Assembly: GCF_000797495.1 (NCBI RefSeq)
Contig: NZ_JTGN01000012.1
Location: 62,001-126,000, forward strand
Direction of reading: 5' to 3'
DNA: 64,000 bases
Source: Robinsoniella peoriensis
GTDB lineage: Bacteria > Bacillota > Clostridia > Lachnospirales > Lachnospiraceae
Program-made: the position numbers and the translations under genes
The notes under the pieces: generated by a model
Told to the model about the DNA's origin: nothing
Seen by the model: only the letters and a program-made list of their open reading frames with translations
The model's database searches: none
Shown: piece by piece, positions 8,839 through 16,150 of the stretch
Numbering within the stretch: position 1 is the stretch's first letter
Layout: every line of letters begins with the position of its first letter

Positions 8839-9001
8839 AGAGCGTGTTACTAAAATTGCTATCTGACAGCTGTGCGTCACACTTTGTGGAAGATTCGTTC
8901 CAAATAAAAGGCACATAGCGGGCTGTGTAATCTGAATTTGGAGCTAATATACCGCGAAGTGGGGCGTATAGATGGCGGGAATGAATTTTCAAACACACTC
9001 T
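8839..9001. repeat. Short dispersed repeat, copy A (MITE-like)
   Basis: A 163-bp non-coding element bounded by near-matching inverted ends (AGAGCGTGTT at the left, complement of AGAGTGTGTT at the right). Its left half, with the core TCTGACAGCTGTGCGTCACA, recurs at 12674-12721 (opposite orientation) and 21472-21590. It ends exactly at the stop codon of the 45-residue membrane protein gene. No transposase is present in or near it. Confidence 0.65.
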
Positions 9002-9137
9002 AACACATAAACAGGTTATATCCTATTAATAAGAGCACAAAAATTATCAGAACGGTTATAAAGGCATTTGGCATGCATAAAGCTAAGAGCATCCCTACAG
9101 CCACCCAAAACAGTGTATAACCTACAATCCGTTTCAT
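9000..9137 (-). CDS. Small hydrophobic protein (45 residues)
   Basis: An open frame of 45 codons starting MKRIVGYTLFWVAVGM and ending LLLIGYNLFMC. An AGGTGG stands 6 nt before the ATG. The sequence predicts two short membrane segments separated by CMPNAF, which looks like a hairpin membrane protein. It lies 62 bp downstream of gerW on the same strand, so co-expression with that sporulation cluster is possible. The function is unknown. The good ribosome binding site and amphipathic pattern support a real gene; the small size keeps some doubt. Confidence 0.65.
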   Translation of the reverse strand: MKRIVGYTLFWVAVGMLLALCMPNAFITVLIIFVLLLIGYNLFMC

Positions 9138-9198
9138 AACCGTCCACCTGCATATCTCGTTTCTATATCATATGCAGGAACTATCGATTTAACACATT

Positions 9199-9612
9199 TT
9201 ATTCTTCATCTGTTTCATAATCCGGTGTACTTTCCGTTTCTGTTTTCCCGGAAGCTGCAGAAGTATCTGTTTCCGTCTTGCCTGCTGCGAATTTATTTAC
9301 AAAATCAGGCACCATATCCAGTATTTTTGTAAGACCATCCTGATTCTTCACATTTACAAGTTTCGTCGTTCCATTTTGAATCACCAGTACTGCACTGGGG
9401 GACATTTTTCCGCCCATTGCTCCTCCTCCATTATTTTTAGCGTCTCCGGAAAGAGCACCTGCGGCAACTCCAAAAGAAACGTCAACCAGCGGAAGAATTA
9501 TAGTGTCTCCTACGGACATTGCCTCTCCTACTACAGTTTTTGTATTGATAAAGCTGTCCATCCCCTTGAATAATGAATCTACGGTTGTCTGAAAATTATT
9601 GTCTGAAGCCAT
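9199..9612 (-). CDS. GerW/YtfJ family sporulation protein
   Basis: A 137-residue protein of the YtfJ/GerW family. Family signatures seen are the N-terminal VDSLFKGMDSFINTKTVVGEAMSVGD, a Gly-rich stretch (GVAAGALSGDAKNNGGGAMGGKMSPSAVLVI) and VPDFVNKF. The C-terminal 25 residues are acidic, Thr-rich and poorly conserved. In Bacillus GerW is made in the spore and is needed for normal germination. It follows the DUF2953 gene by 13 bp, the same pair order (ytfI-ytfJ) as in Bacillus. Confidence 0.92.
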   Translation of the reverse strand: MASDNNFQTTVDSLFKGMDSFINTKTVVGEAMSVGDTIILPLVDVSFGVAAGALSGDAKNNGGGAMGGKMSPSAVLVIQNGTTKLVNVKNQDGLTKILDMVPDFVNKFAAGKTETDTSAASGKTETESTPDYETDEE

Positions 9613-9625
9613 GTTTATTTCCTCC

Positions 9626-10669
9626 TTATTGTCTGATACGTTTTAGGAATTTCTTAGTGTTTTTATCTTTATAGATTTTCCATCCGGATTTCAAAAGATG
9701 GCATGCACGGATATGCCCGGTAATTACTACAAAACCCTCATAGATGGATTTATCAAAATCAGGATAAACCTGAATTTTGGTCGAATATATTGGCAGAATA
9801 AGTCCGGCTATTCCCAGAATCTGACCTGTTGTTGCCGGATCTCCGGTACCAAAACGAATATACCCTTTTGCCTGTCTTGGTTTAAAGTGCTTCAGCAGAT
9901 AGAGAAATTCCGTCCGTGAACTCCCAAACAGTAACTTTGTTTCTTCTGCACGAATGATCTCCAGGTATTTATGAACCTGTCCCTTTACATGGGTAAGCTT
10001 ATAAAGTATATTCCGAATTTTCTTTGGAATTCCTTTTAAAATACTCCGAATCTTTTTTAACACAGCCTGTACTTTCTGTACAATGGCTTTTCCTTTTGTA
10101 AATATACTCCTGTGCTCTGTTTTGTCTGTTTTGTCTGTTTTGTCTGTATTTTCTTTCTTCTCTGTTTTATTTGTTTCCCCTGTTTGCTTTTCTTTCTCTT
10201 TTTGCTCTGTCGTTTCCGGCAATTCTTTCTGCTGACCGTCTTCTGCTCTGTCCCCGGGAGACTCTGACTGCTCTGCCATCTCTACTCTGCCGGCAACCGG
10301 CCGGGATTCCTGCTCTTTTCTGTGCTCTTTTGTTTCCTCTTTATCATCCATCTTATCTGCTGTCTTAGCTTTTCCTGGCTTTTTGAACTTTATAAATTTC
10401 TTTAGAACTTTAAATTTCTCCACCGGTATTCCAAAAAGCCTGATCTCATATCTGGGCTTACCTTCTTTATATTCTGCCATTATCGTTATAATATGAAGCA
10501 GATAACTGGCTTTTCCCTGTCCATAGAGAATATCGCCTTCTCTTTGAAGTGTTAAGCGGTATCGCAAAGGCACAAACACCACTGCCAGGAGAACCAGAAG
10601 TAACAGTGCCAAAATAACAGCCAGCAGGATACCTATAATCTTAAGTATTACCAAAATGATATGTAGCAT
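9626..10669 (-). CDS. DUF2953 (YtfI-like) membrane-anchored protein
   Basis: A 347-residue protein. Residues 1-33 form one strong membrane anchor (LLAVILALLLLVLLAVVFV), followed by a DUF2953-type beta region (PLRYRLTLQREGD to IRLFGIPVEK). Residues about 110-190 are a very polar low-complexity insert ending in tandem TDK repeats, and the conserved C-terminal part (YLEIIRAEETKLLFGSSRTEFLYLLKHFKP, then GYIRFGTGDPATTGQILGI) follows. The family is found in sporulators next to ytfJ, as here; its biochemical role is not known. ATG at a normal distance from a GGTGTGAG ribosome binding site. Confidence 0.85.
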   Translation of the reverse strand: MLHIILVILKIIGILLAVILALLLLVLLAVVFVPLRYRLTLQREGDILYGQGKASYLLHIITIMAEYKEGKPRYEIRLFGIPVEKFKVLKKFIKFKKPGKAKTADKMDDKEETKEHRKEQESRPVAGRVEMAEQSESPGDRAEDGQQKELPETTEQKEKEKQTGETNKTEKKENTDKTDKTDKTEHRSIFTKGKAIVQKVQAVLKKIRSILKGIPKKIRNILYKLTHVKGQVHKYLEIIRAEETKLLFGSSRTEFLYLLKHFKPRQAKGYIRFGTGDPATTGQILGIAGLILPIYSTKIQVYPDFDKSIYEGFVVITGHIRACHLLKSGWKIYKDKNTKKFLKRIRQ

Positions 10670-10682
10670 ATTCTCACACCTG

Positions 10683-11012
10683 TCAATTTCTTTCTTTTCT
10701 CTCCTTACGGGCTAAATATTGGCGTACCTGAAAACCTCCGGTTTCTTTATAAACCTCAAGGGCAATATTCAGAGCTAATTGTACAGCTTCATCATAGCCG
10801 CATGCTATCCCTACAATCAAAGGGCAGTTACGCCTTACTGCCTTCTGCATCAGGACGGCGGATGAAACGATATCAAATAAATCAGTCCCATTGGCCGCCA
10901 GCGTAACAACATACACATCTATCAGGCCTGCGTTATGATTTATTTTCCAGATTATTCTCTTTTTTTTCTTTCTGGCTGTTTCGCCTACATATAGATTTTG
11001 ATACCATTTCAT
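10683..11012 (-). CDS. Conserved hypothetical protein (109 residues)
   Basis: I do not recognise a named family. The first 20 residues are basic (ETARKKKKR), then comes an alternating beta/alpha pattern: a strand (AGLIDVYVVTLA), a helix (DIVSSAVLMQKAVRR), a strand (PLIVGIACG) and a helix (DEAVQLALNIALEVYKETGGF). That is a small Rossmann-like layout. It sits 13 bp before the DUF2953 gene and 29 bp after the polyphosphate phosphotransferase gene, all minus strand, so it is probably in the same transcript. Confidence 0.7.
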   Translation of the reverse strand: MKWYQNLYVGETARKKKKRIIWKINHNAGLIDVYVVTLAANGTDLFDIVSSAVLMQKAVRRNCPLIVGIACGYDEAVQLALNIALEVYKETGGFQVRQYLARKERKERN

Positions 11013-11041
11013 CTTTTTTATTCCTGACCTTGCTTCTTTTT

Positions 11042-12544
11042 TTATTTTATACGTGCTTCCAAAGCTTTTACGATCGTTTCCAACACCTTTATCCGGGCAT
11101 AATACTTACAGTTTCCCTCTACGATGATCCAGGGCGCATAAGTTGTGGATGTACGGATTAACATTTCATCCACTGCCGCTTCATAAGCATCCCATTTTTC
11201 CCGGTTCCGCCAGTCTTCGTCTGTAATCTTCCATTGCTTGTCCGGATTTGCCATCCGCTCTTTGAATCGGCGCTCCTGCTCCTCTTTATCTATCTGCATC
11301 CAGAATTTTAACACAACTGCACCACTGTGTGCAAGGGTAGCCTCACAATCATTAATTTCTTTATATGCCCGCTTCCATTCCTGGGTACTGCAGAATCCTT
11401 CGATCCGCTCTACCATAACTCTTCCATACCAGGTTCTGTCATAGAGCGCAATGTGACCGGCTTTTGGAAAAGTCTGCCAGAAACGCCACAGATAGTGGTG
11501 TGCTTTCTCTATATCGTTAGGTGCCGCCGTGGGATTCACTGCATAGCCTCTTGGATCCAGGCACTGTGTTACCCGCTTAATGGCACCGCCTTTTCCGCCT
11601 GCATCCCATCCTTCAAATCCTAAAATGACCGGAATCCGTCTGCGGTACAGTTCACTGTGCAGTAAAGAGAGCTTTTTCTGCAGTTCATCCAGCCTTTCTT
11701 TATACTCTTCCTTTGTATAGGTTAAAGTAAGATCCGCACTGCTTAGCACCGATGACTTAAAACCTGGTTTTACTTCAACCGATTCCACATTTTCCAGCTT
11801 TTCTTCTTCCCTGGCAAGTCTCTCCAGCTCTTTTTGATTTGAAACTCTCTTCTCCAGACAATCTACCACCGTACTGATAATCTTCACCGCAGCATATTCC
11901 CTGTCCATGGCTTCAATAATGGTCCATGGTGCAAAATCCGTATCCGTTTTCTGAAGCATTTCCTCATTCATCATTTTGTATTCTGCAAAATGTTTGTTTC
12001 TTTTTAAATCCCCTTTGGAAACCTTCCATGCCGTTTCTTTTGACTCCAGCATTTTATCAAAACGCTTTTTCTGTTCCTTTTTCGTAATATCCAGGAAAAA
12101 TTTAATCATTACATTTCCCCCGTCGGTAAGCTGCTGTTCAAAAGAAACAATTTCATTATAAGCGTATCCAAGCTGTTTTTCTGTGGTTAACCCATCAAAC
12201 CGGTCAATCAGAACGCGCCGGTACCAGCTTCGGTCAAATATGGCAATCCGCCCATTCTCAGGTGTCTTTGTCCAGAAACGCCACAAAAAGGGCCGCAGCT
12301 GTTCTTCATCTGACTCCCCGTTAATGGCATATACGTTAAATCCCCTGGGGTCAAGCGGCTGAATCAGCTGATTGATCAGGGTTCCTTTTCCTGCTGCACC
12401 AAATCCTTCAAAAACGATAATTACCGGTATCTTTAAATTCCTGCACTCTCTTTGCAGCGTTCCCAGCTTCCCAGAGAGTTCTTCCATCGTTTGTTTAAAT
12501 TCTTTTTTCCCCATTTTCTTTGTCAGATCAATCTTCTCCAGCAT
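11042..12544 (-). CDS. pap: Polyphosphate:AMP phosphotransferase (two-domain PPK2)
   Basis: A 500-residue PPK2-family protein made of two tandem domains. Each has a P-loop (GFGAAGKGT near residue 49; GWDAGGKGG near 315) and a lid/Walker B motif (DRSWYRR; DRTWYGR). This duplicated form is the class II type, which phosphorylates AMP to ADP with polyphosphate; usually the C-terminal domain is the active one, and here only the C-terminal P-loop has the full GxDxxGKGG pattern. AMP to ADP regeneration in the cytoplasm is the likely job. GGAGC precedes the ATG. No ppk1 or ppx gene is nearby. Confidence 0.93.
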   Translation of the reverse strand: MLEKIDLTKKMGKKEFKQTMEELSGKLGTLQRECRNLKIPVIIVFEGFGAAGKGTLINQLIQPLDPRGFNVYAINGESDEEQLRPFLWRFWTKTPENGRIAIFDRSWYRRVLIDRFDGLTTEKQLGYAYNEIVSFEQQLTDGGNVMIKFFLDITKKEQKKRFDKMLESKETAWKVSKGDLKRNKHFAEYKMMNEEMLQKTDTDFAPWTIIEAMDREYAAVKIISTVVDCLEKRVSNQKELERLAREEEKLENVESVEVKPGFKSSVLSSADLTLTYTKEEYKERLDELQKKLSLLHSELYRRRIPVILGFEGWDAGGKGGAIKRVTQCLDPRGYAVNPTAAPNDIEKAHHYLWRFWQTFPKAGHIALYDRTWYGRVMVERIEGFCSTQEWKRAYKEINDCEATLAHSGAVVLKFWMQIDKEEQERRFKERMANPDKQWKITDEDWRNREKWDAYEAAVDEMLIRTSTTYAPWIIVEGNCKYYARIKVLETIVKALEARIK

Positions 12545-12673
12545 ATATTGCTCCTTTCCAGGCAGCCACTGCGCCTCTGGTATATATTACTAACTATTTT
12601 ATATTTTAACAGATTTCTAAAAATAATTCATCTTAATAGAGGAAATTTAAGAAATATTTCAGACACAGGACAT

Positions 12674-12721
12674 CACAAAGTGTGACGCACAGCTGCCAGA
12701 AAGCAATTTAAAACACGCTCT
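12674..12721. repeat. Short dispersed repeat, copy C (truncated)
   Basis: On the minus strand AGAGCGTGTTTTAAATTGCT and the CAGCTGTGCGTCACACTTTG core match the left half of the element at 8839-9001. Only about 48 bp are recognisable. It lies between the NUDIX terminator and the upstream region of the polyphosphate gene. Confidence 0.6.
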
Positions 12722-12730
12722 GGCAAATTT

Positions 12731-12768
12731 AAAAAGAAAAAAGAAAGAAGATACAGATTCGTATCTTC
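12731..12768 (-). terminator. Terminator after NUDIX gene
   Basis: GAAGATAC and GTATCTTC form a perfect 8-bp stem with a 6-nt loop; the minus strand then reads TTTCTTTTTTCTTTTT. It starts 8 bp after the NUDIX stop codon. Confidence 0.85.
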
Positions 12769-12776
12769 TTTTCATC

Positions 12777-13229
12777 CTAAAAATATTTGCGGCTTCCCCA
12801 AAGATTCGACTTCTTCAAGTCTAAATATTCGTTATATGCTTTTTCAAGAATTATTCTTTCATTAGCAAATTTCAATAAATGATACGCTTCATGAAATTTA
12901 TAATAACCTGAATCTACAAAATATTCTTCGCGCTGCGGTTTACTGTAATAGCTGTCAGACATCATTAAATACCAATGTACGTCCTTTGCTACTGTGTCTT
13001 CCGGCACATTAAAGGTATATTGACTTTTACCAATATATTTAATAATTGATGCTTTGGCTCCTGTTTCCTCCAATACTTCTCTTATTGCTGTATCCTTATA
13101 CTCCTCGCCAGCTTCTACAGTTCCTTTAGGCAACACCCATCCTTCATACTTATTCTTGTAACTCTTGTATAAAAGAAGAATCTTACCACGAAATATTACC
13201 ACACCGCCACAGCTCGTTGCTTCGACCAT
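12777..13229 (-). CDS. NUDIX hydrolase
   Basis: A 150-residue NUDIX hydrolase with a complete catalytic box, G-x5-E-x7-REVLEETGA (starting at GTVEAGEE). The family cleaves nucleoside diphosphates linked to another group; the substrate cannot be told from sequence. GWVLPKGTVEAGE resembles the diadenosine-polyphosphate or diphosphoinositol type more than MutT. The start is the ATG placed 7 nt after AGGAGG, giving MVEATSCGGVVIF; a longer frame upstream lacks a ribosome binding site. It sits 74 bp downstream of the PBP gene on the same strand and ends at its own terminator. Confidence 0.9.
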   Translation of the reverse strand: MVEATSCGGVVIFRGKILLLYKSYKNKYEGWVLPKGTVEAGEEYKDTAIREVLEETGAKASIIKYIGKSQYTFNVPEDTVAKDVHWYLMMSDSYYSKPQREEYFVDSGYYKFHEAYHLLKFANERIILEKAYNEYLDLKKSNLWGSRKYF

Positions 13230-13303
13230 TGCAATCCCTCCTGTTATGCGTTGTGCACTCCTAACTGGTTTTAGTATAACTCTTTTTTTTAAATCATGCA
13301 ACC

Positions 13304-14758
13304 TTAATTATTGGTAAGATTCATACTGTTATTGTAGTAGGCATCGAATACAGCCTGTGCAATTGGCACTGCTGCAGAGCTTCCGGTACCGCCGTCTTCT
13401 GCAATTACACTAACCACAATATCGGGACTGCTGACATTTGAGAACCCTACAAACCAGGAATGAGTTCCTTTGTCCGCAGCGTTCTGCCCAATTTCATACT
13501 CGGCAGATCCGGTCTTTCCGGCAACTGTATAACCAAGTCCGCTGAGGGATTTTGCTGTACCGCCCTCTACAACCTGTGTCATAAAATCAGATAGAACCCC
13601 GGCTTCCTGAGCTGACATTAATTCCTTATATATCTCAGGTTTATTTTCTTTTACCATATCCCCGTCAAAAGTTTCAAGACGGTCAATAATATATGGTTTC
13701 ATTAAAGTACCTGCATTTGCTACTGTTGATGTAATCAACGCCATATGAAGGGGAGATACCAGGGTATTTCCCTGTCCGATTGCCGTTGCCATCTCTTCTC
13801 CATAAGATGTGTGTTCATTCAGTTCAAAACGGCTTGTGCTGGCTTCCATAGCAATAGGCAGTGTATTGTTAAACATAAAATCTTCACATAAACTTCGGAA
13901 TGCATTATTATCCAGTTCCAGACCTATATTGGCAAACGAGCTGTTACAGGAATATTTAAAAGAGTCTGCCAGATTGACCTGGCCATGTGCTTCTCCTCCA
14001 AAACAGGTGATTGTAACATCTTCCTTTGAAATGCTTCCGGTACAGTTATAGCTATAGTTCTGGTAATCCGGATGTTCCCTCAGATATTCTAATGCCGTCA
14101 TAATCTTAAACGTAGACCCAGGAGGATAGAGACCCTGTACAGCCCGGTTGAGAAGGGAACTGTTCGTTTCATCAGAGACAAGGGCATCCCAGTCACTGGA
14201 AATGGTATTTGGGTTAAAGTCCGGTTTAGAAACCATTGCCAGAATTTTACCTGTACTTGGCTCCATGACCACAACTGCTCCTTTGTACACACCCATGGCA
14301 TTATATGCCGCTGACTGAAGTCTGCTGTCAAGGGTCAGTACCACACTGTCTCCCCTTACCTTCTCATGATTCGCCTCATTTTGTACCTGTTCCAGAATAG
14401 ACGCATGGGAAGTAAGGAGATCAAAATTCGAGGTTGCCTCTACCCCTGCCTTACCATTGCTGGCATACCCTACTACATGGGCAAATATATTATTATAAGG
14501 ATAAAGACGCTCCTCATTGCCTTCAGCATCCACATTCGTTCCGGCAAGAGTTTCTCCGTCCGAAGAAATGATTGCCCCGCGGACAATCTTCTGAGATTGT
14601 GCATCCTGTTTCGTATTATTTACATTTGAATTAATTGTATCCGCTTTTATTGTATTAAAATATACCAGATAACCAATCAGCATAAAAAACATTGCAGCAA
14701 AGAGATATGCAACTTTCATCATATCTTTATTTCTGCCGCCCCGGGACTCCGGGCCCAT
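13304..14758 (-). CDS. Class B penicillin-binding protein (PbpA/FtsI-like transpeptidase)
   Basis: A 484-residue peptidoglycan transpeptidase with one N-terminal membrane anchor (VAYLFAAMFFMLIGYLVYF). The penicillin-binding domain has the active-site STFK (about residue 214), SCN (about 269) and KTGS (about 416). The dimerisation region is short, like mycobacterial PbpA. I start at the ATG preceded by AGAGGAAG, which avoids a long overlap with the FtsW-like gene; a TTG at 14833 with AGGAAG is the main alternative. It pairs with the adjacent FtsW/RodA gene, the usual SEDS-bPBP couple for wall synthesis in growth or sporulation. Confidence 0.92.
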   Translation of the reverse strand: MGPESRGGRNKDMMKVAYLFAAMFFMLIGYLVYFNTIKADTINSNVNNTKQDAQSQKIVRGAIISSDGETLAGTNVDAEGNEERLYPYNNIFAHVVGYASNGKAGVEATSNFDLLTSHASILEQVQNEANHEKVRGDSVVLTLDSRLQSAAYNAMGVYKGAVVVMEPSTGKILAMVSKPDFNPNTISSDWDALVSDETNSSLLNRAVQGLYPPGSTFKIMTALEYLREHPDYQNYSYNCTGSISKEDVTITCFGGEAHGQVNLADSFKYSCNSSFANIGLELDNNAFRSLCEDFMFNNTLPIAMEASTSRFELNEHTSYGEEMATAIGQGNTLVSPLHMALITSTVANAGTLMKPYIIDRLETFDGDMVKENKPEIYKELMSAQEAGVLSDFMTQVVEGGTAKSLSGLGYTVAGKTGSAEYEIGQNAADKGTHSWFVGFSNVSSPDIVVSVIAEDGGTGSSAAVPIAQAVFDAYYNNSMNLTNN

Positions 14759-14795
14759 ATTCTGCTTCCTCTGCGGTTCATTAACCGGTATCTCA

Positions 14796-16142
14796 TTAAT
14801 TTGGATATTGTCCGTAGATTTTTTCCTTCTCAATGCTATCTTCCTCGTCTTCCCTAAGAATGTACAGTCCCTGTATGACTGCAAACATGATCAGCGTGCT
14901 TAGCATGGAACTTCCTCCGTAGCTGACAAACGGCAGGGTCACACCGGTCAGAGGGATAAATTTCATCGTTCCGCCTACCGTCAGAAATACCTGGACTGCA
15001 TACATCGTACCAAGTCCCAATGCAACCAGCCGGTAGAAGGGATTGGATAATCTCATGGCGATATTAAGAATCATAATAAAACAGCTTAAACATACCAGAA
15101 TCAGACAGATAGAGAAAATCCCGCCCAGTTCTTCCGTCACTGCCGAGAACATAAAATCCTGTTCTACAATAGGGATTGCCGTTGGAGATCCCTGAAATAA
15201 TCCGGTTCCGAACCAGCCGCCTGCACCAATGGCAAATAGTGACTGAGCAATCTGATATCCGTTTCCAGCATAATCAGCAAAGGGATTCAGCCATACCTCC
15301 ACTCGCACCCGCACGTGTGAAAATAAAAAATACGCTGCAACCGCAGCCAGACTTCCTGCTCCAAGCCCTGCCGCCAGATATATTGCTCTTCGTGAAGCTA
15401 CGTAAAGCATAATTAAATACGTAACAAAGAAAATCAGTGCACTTCCAAGGTCAGTAGACACTACCAGTATCAAAACATGAAGTGCTGCAAGCCCCGTTGC
15501 CACTACAATATCCTTAAAAGTTTTGGCGCGGAGCAGAAGACCCGCCATACAGAACACAAAGATTATTTTTACAAATTCTGATGGCTGCAGGGTAATTCCT
15601 CCCACTGTAAATGCAATTTTTGCTCCATAGGTTGAACGAGCCGCAACTGCAACCAGTCCAAGCAGCCCGATACCCAGAACAGCATACACCCAAGCCCATT
15701 TTGTAATAAGACGCAGCTTACGTATAATAACCGGAATAAACAGTGCTATCACGGTAGAAGCTGCTGCAATTTTAAACTGCTTGATTGACTGGTCATAAGA
15801 TATTCTGGTAATCATAATCATACCTATGGATATCAGCATACACATATGATTGATTAATAATCTGGACGCCTTCGGATAAAGATTCCGAAACAGCACCAGA
15901 GTGGCAGCCAGATAAATAACCTGGGCGCCATAGAAGAACAGCAGCTGCGATTCTTCCATTTCCAGATAAAGCACCATAAATGCCACAAAATGCATACAGA
16001 ACATAATTACATTCTGCCTTAAAAATAAAAAATCGGCATCGTCTTCATCCTTCTTGCGAAATACCACATAGCTTTGCAATGTATAAATCGCCATTAAAAT
16101 AATAATTACATATTTTGAAACCTGAATGATTAGATTTGTCAC
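14796..16142 (-). CDS. FtsW/RodA/SpoVE family peptidoglycan polymerase
   Basis: A 448-residue SEDS glycosyltransferase with about 10-12 membrane segments. Signatures include LQPSEFVKI, the VSTDLGSALIFFVTYL segment with the catalytic Asp, and the C-terminal GVTLPFVSYGGSSML. It polymerises lipid II into glycan strands with its class B PBP partner, encoded just downstream. The start is GTG, 5 nt after GGAGTAGGTG, and that ribosome binding site overlaps the stop codon of the U32 peptidase gene, so translation is probably coupled. Whether it serves division, elongation or sporulation is not decided by sequence alone. Confidence 0.95.
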   Translation of the reverse strand: MTNLIIQVSKYVIIILMAIYTLQSYVVFRKKDEDDADFLFLRQNVIMFCMHFVAFMVLYLEMEESQLLFFYGAQVIYLAATLVLFRNLYPKASRLLINHMCMLISIGMIMITRISYDQSIKQFKIAAASTVIALFIPVIIRKLRLITKWAWVYAVLGIGLLGLVAVAARSTYGAKIAFTVGGITLQPSEFVKIIFVFCMAGLLLRAKTFKDIVVATGLAALHVLILVVSTDLGSALIFFVTYLIMLYVASRRAIYLAAGLGAGSLAAVAAYFLFSHVRVRVEVWLNPFADYAGNGYQIAQSLFAIGAGGWFGTGLFQGSPTAIPIVEQDFMFSAVTEELGGIFSICLILVCLSCFIMILNIAMRLSNPFYRLVALGLGTMYAVQVFLTVGGTMKFIPLTGVTLPFVSYGGSSMLSTLIMFAVIQGLYILREDEEDSIEKEKIYGQYPN

Positions 16143-16150
16143 TTTTTCAC

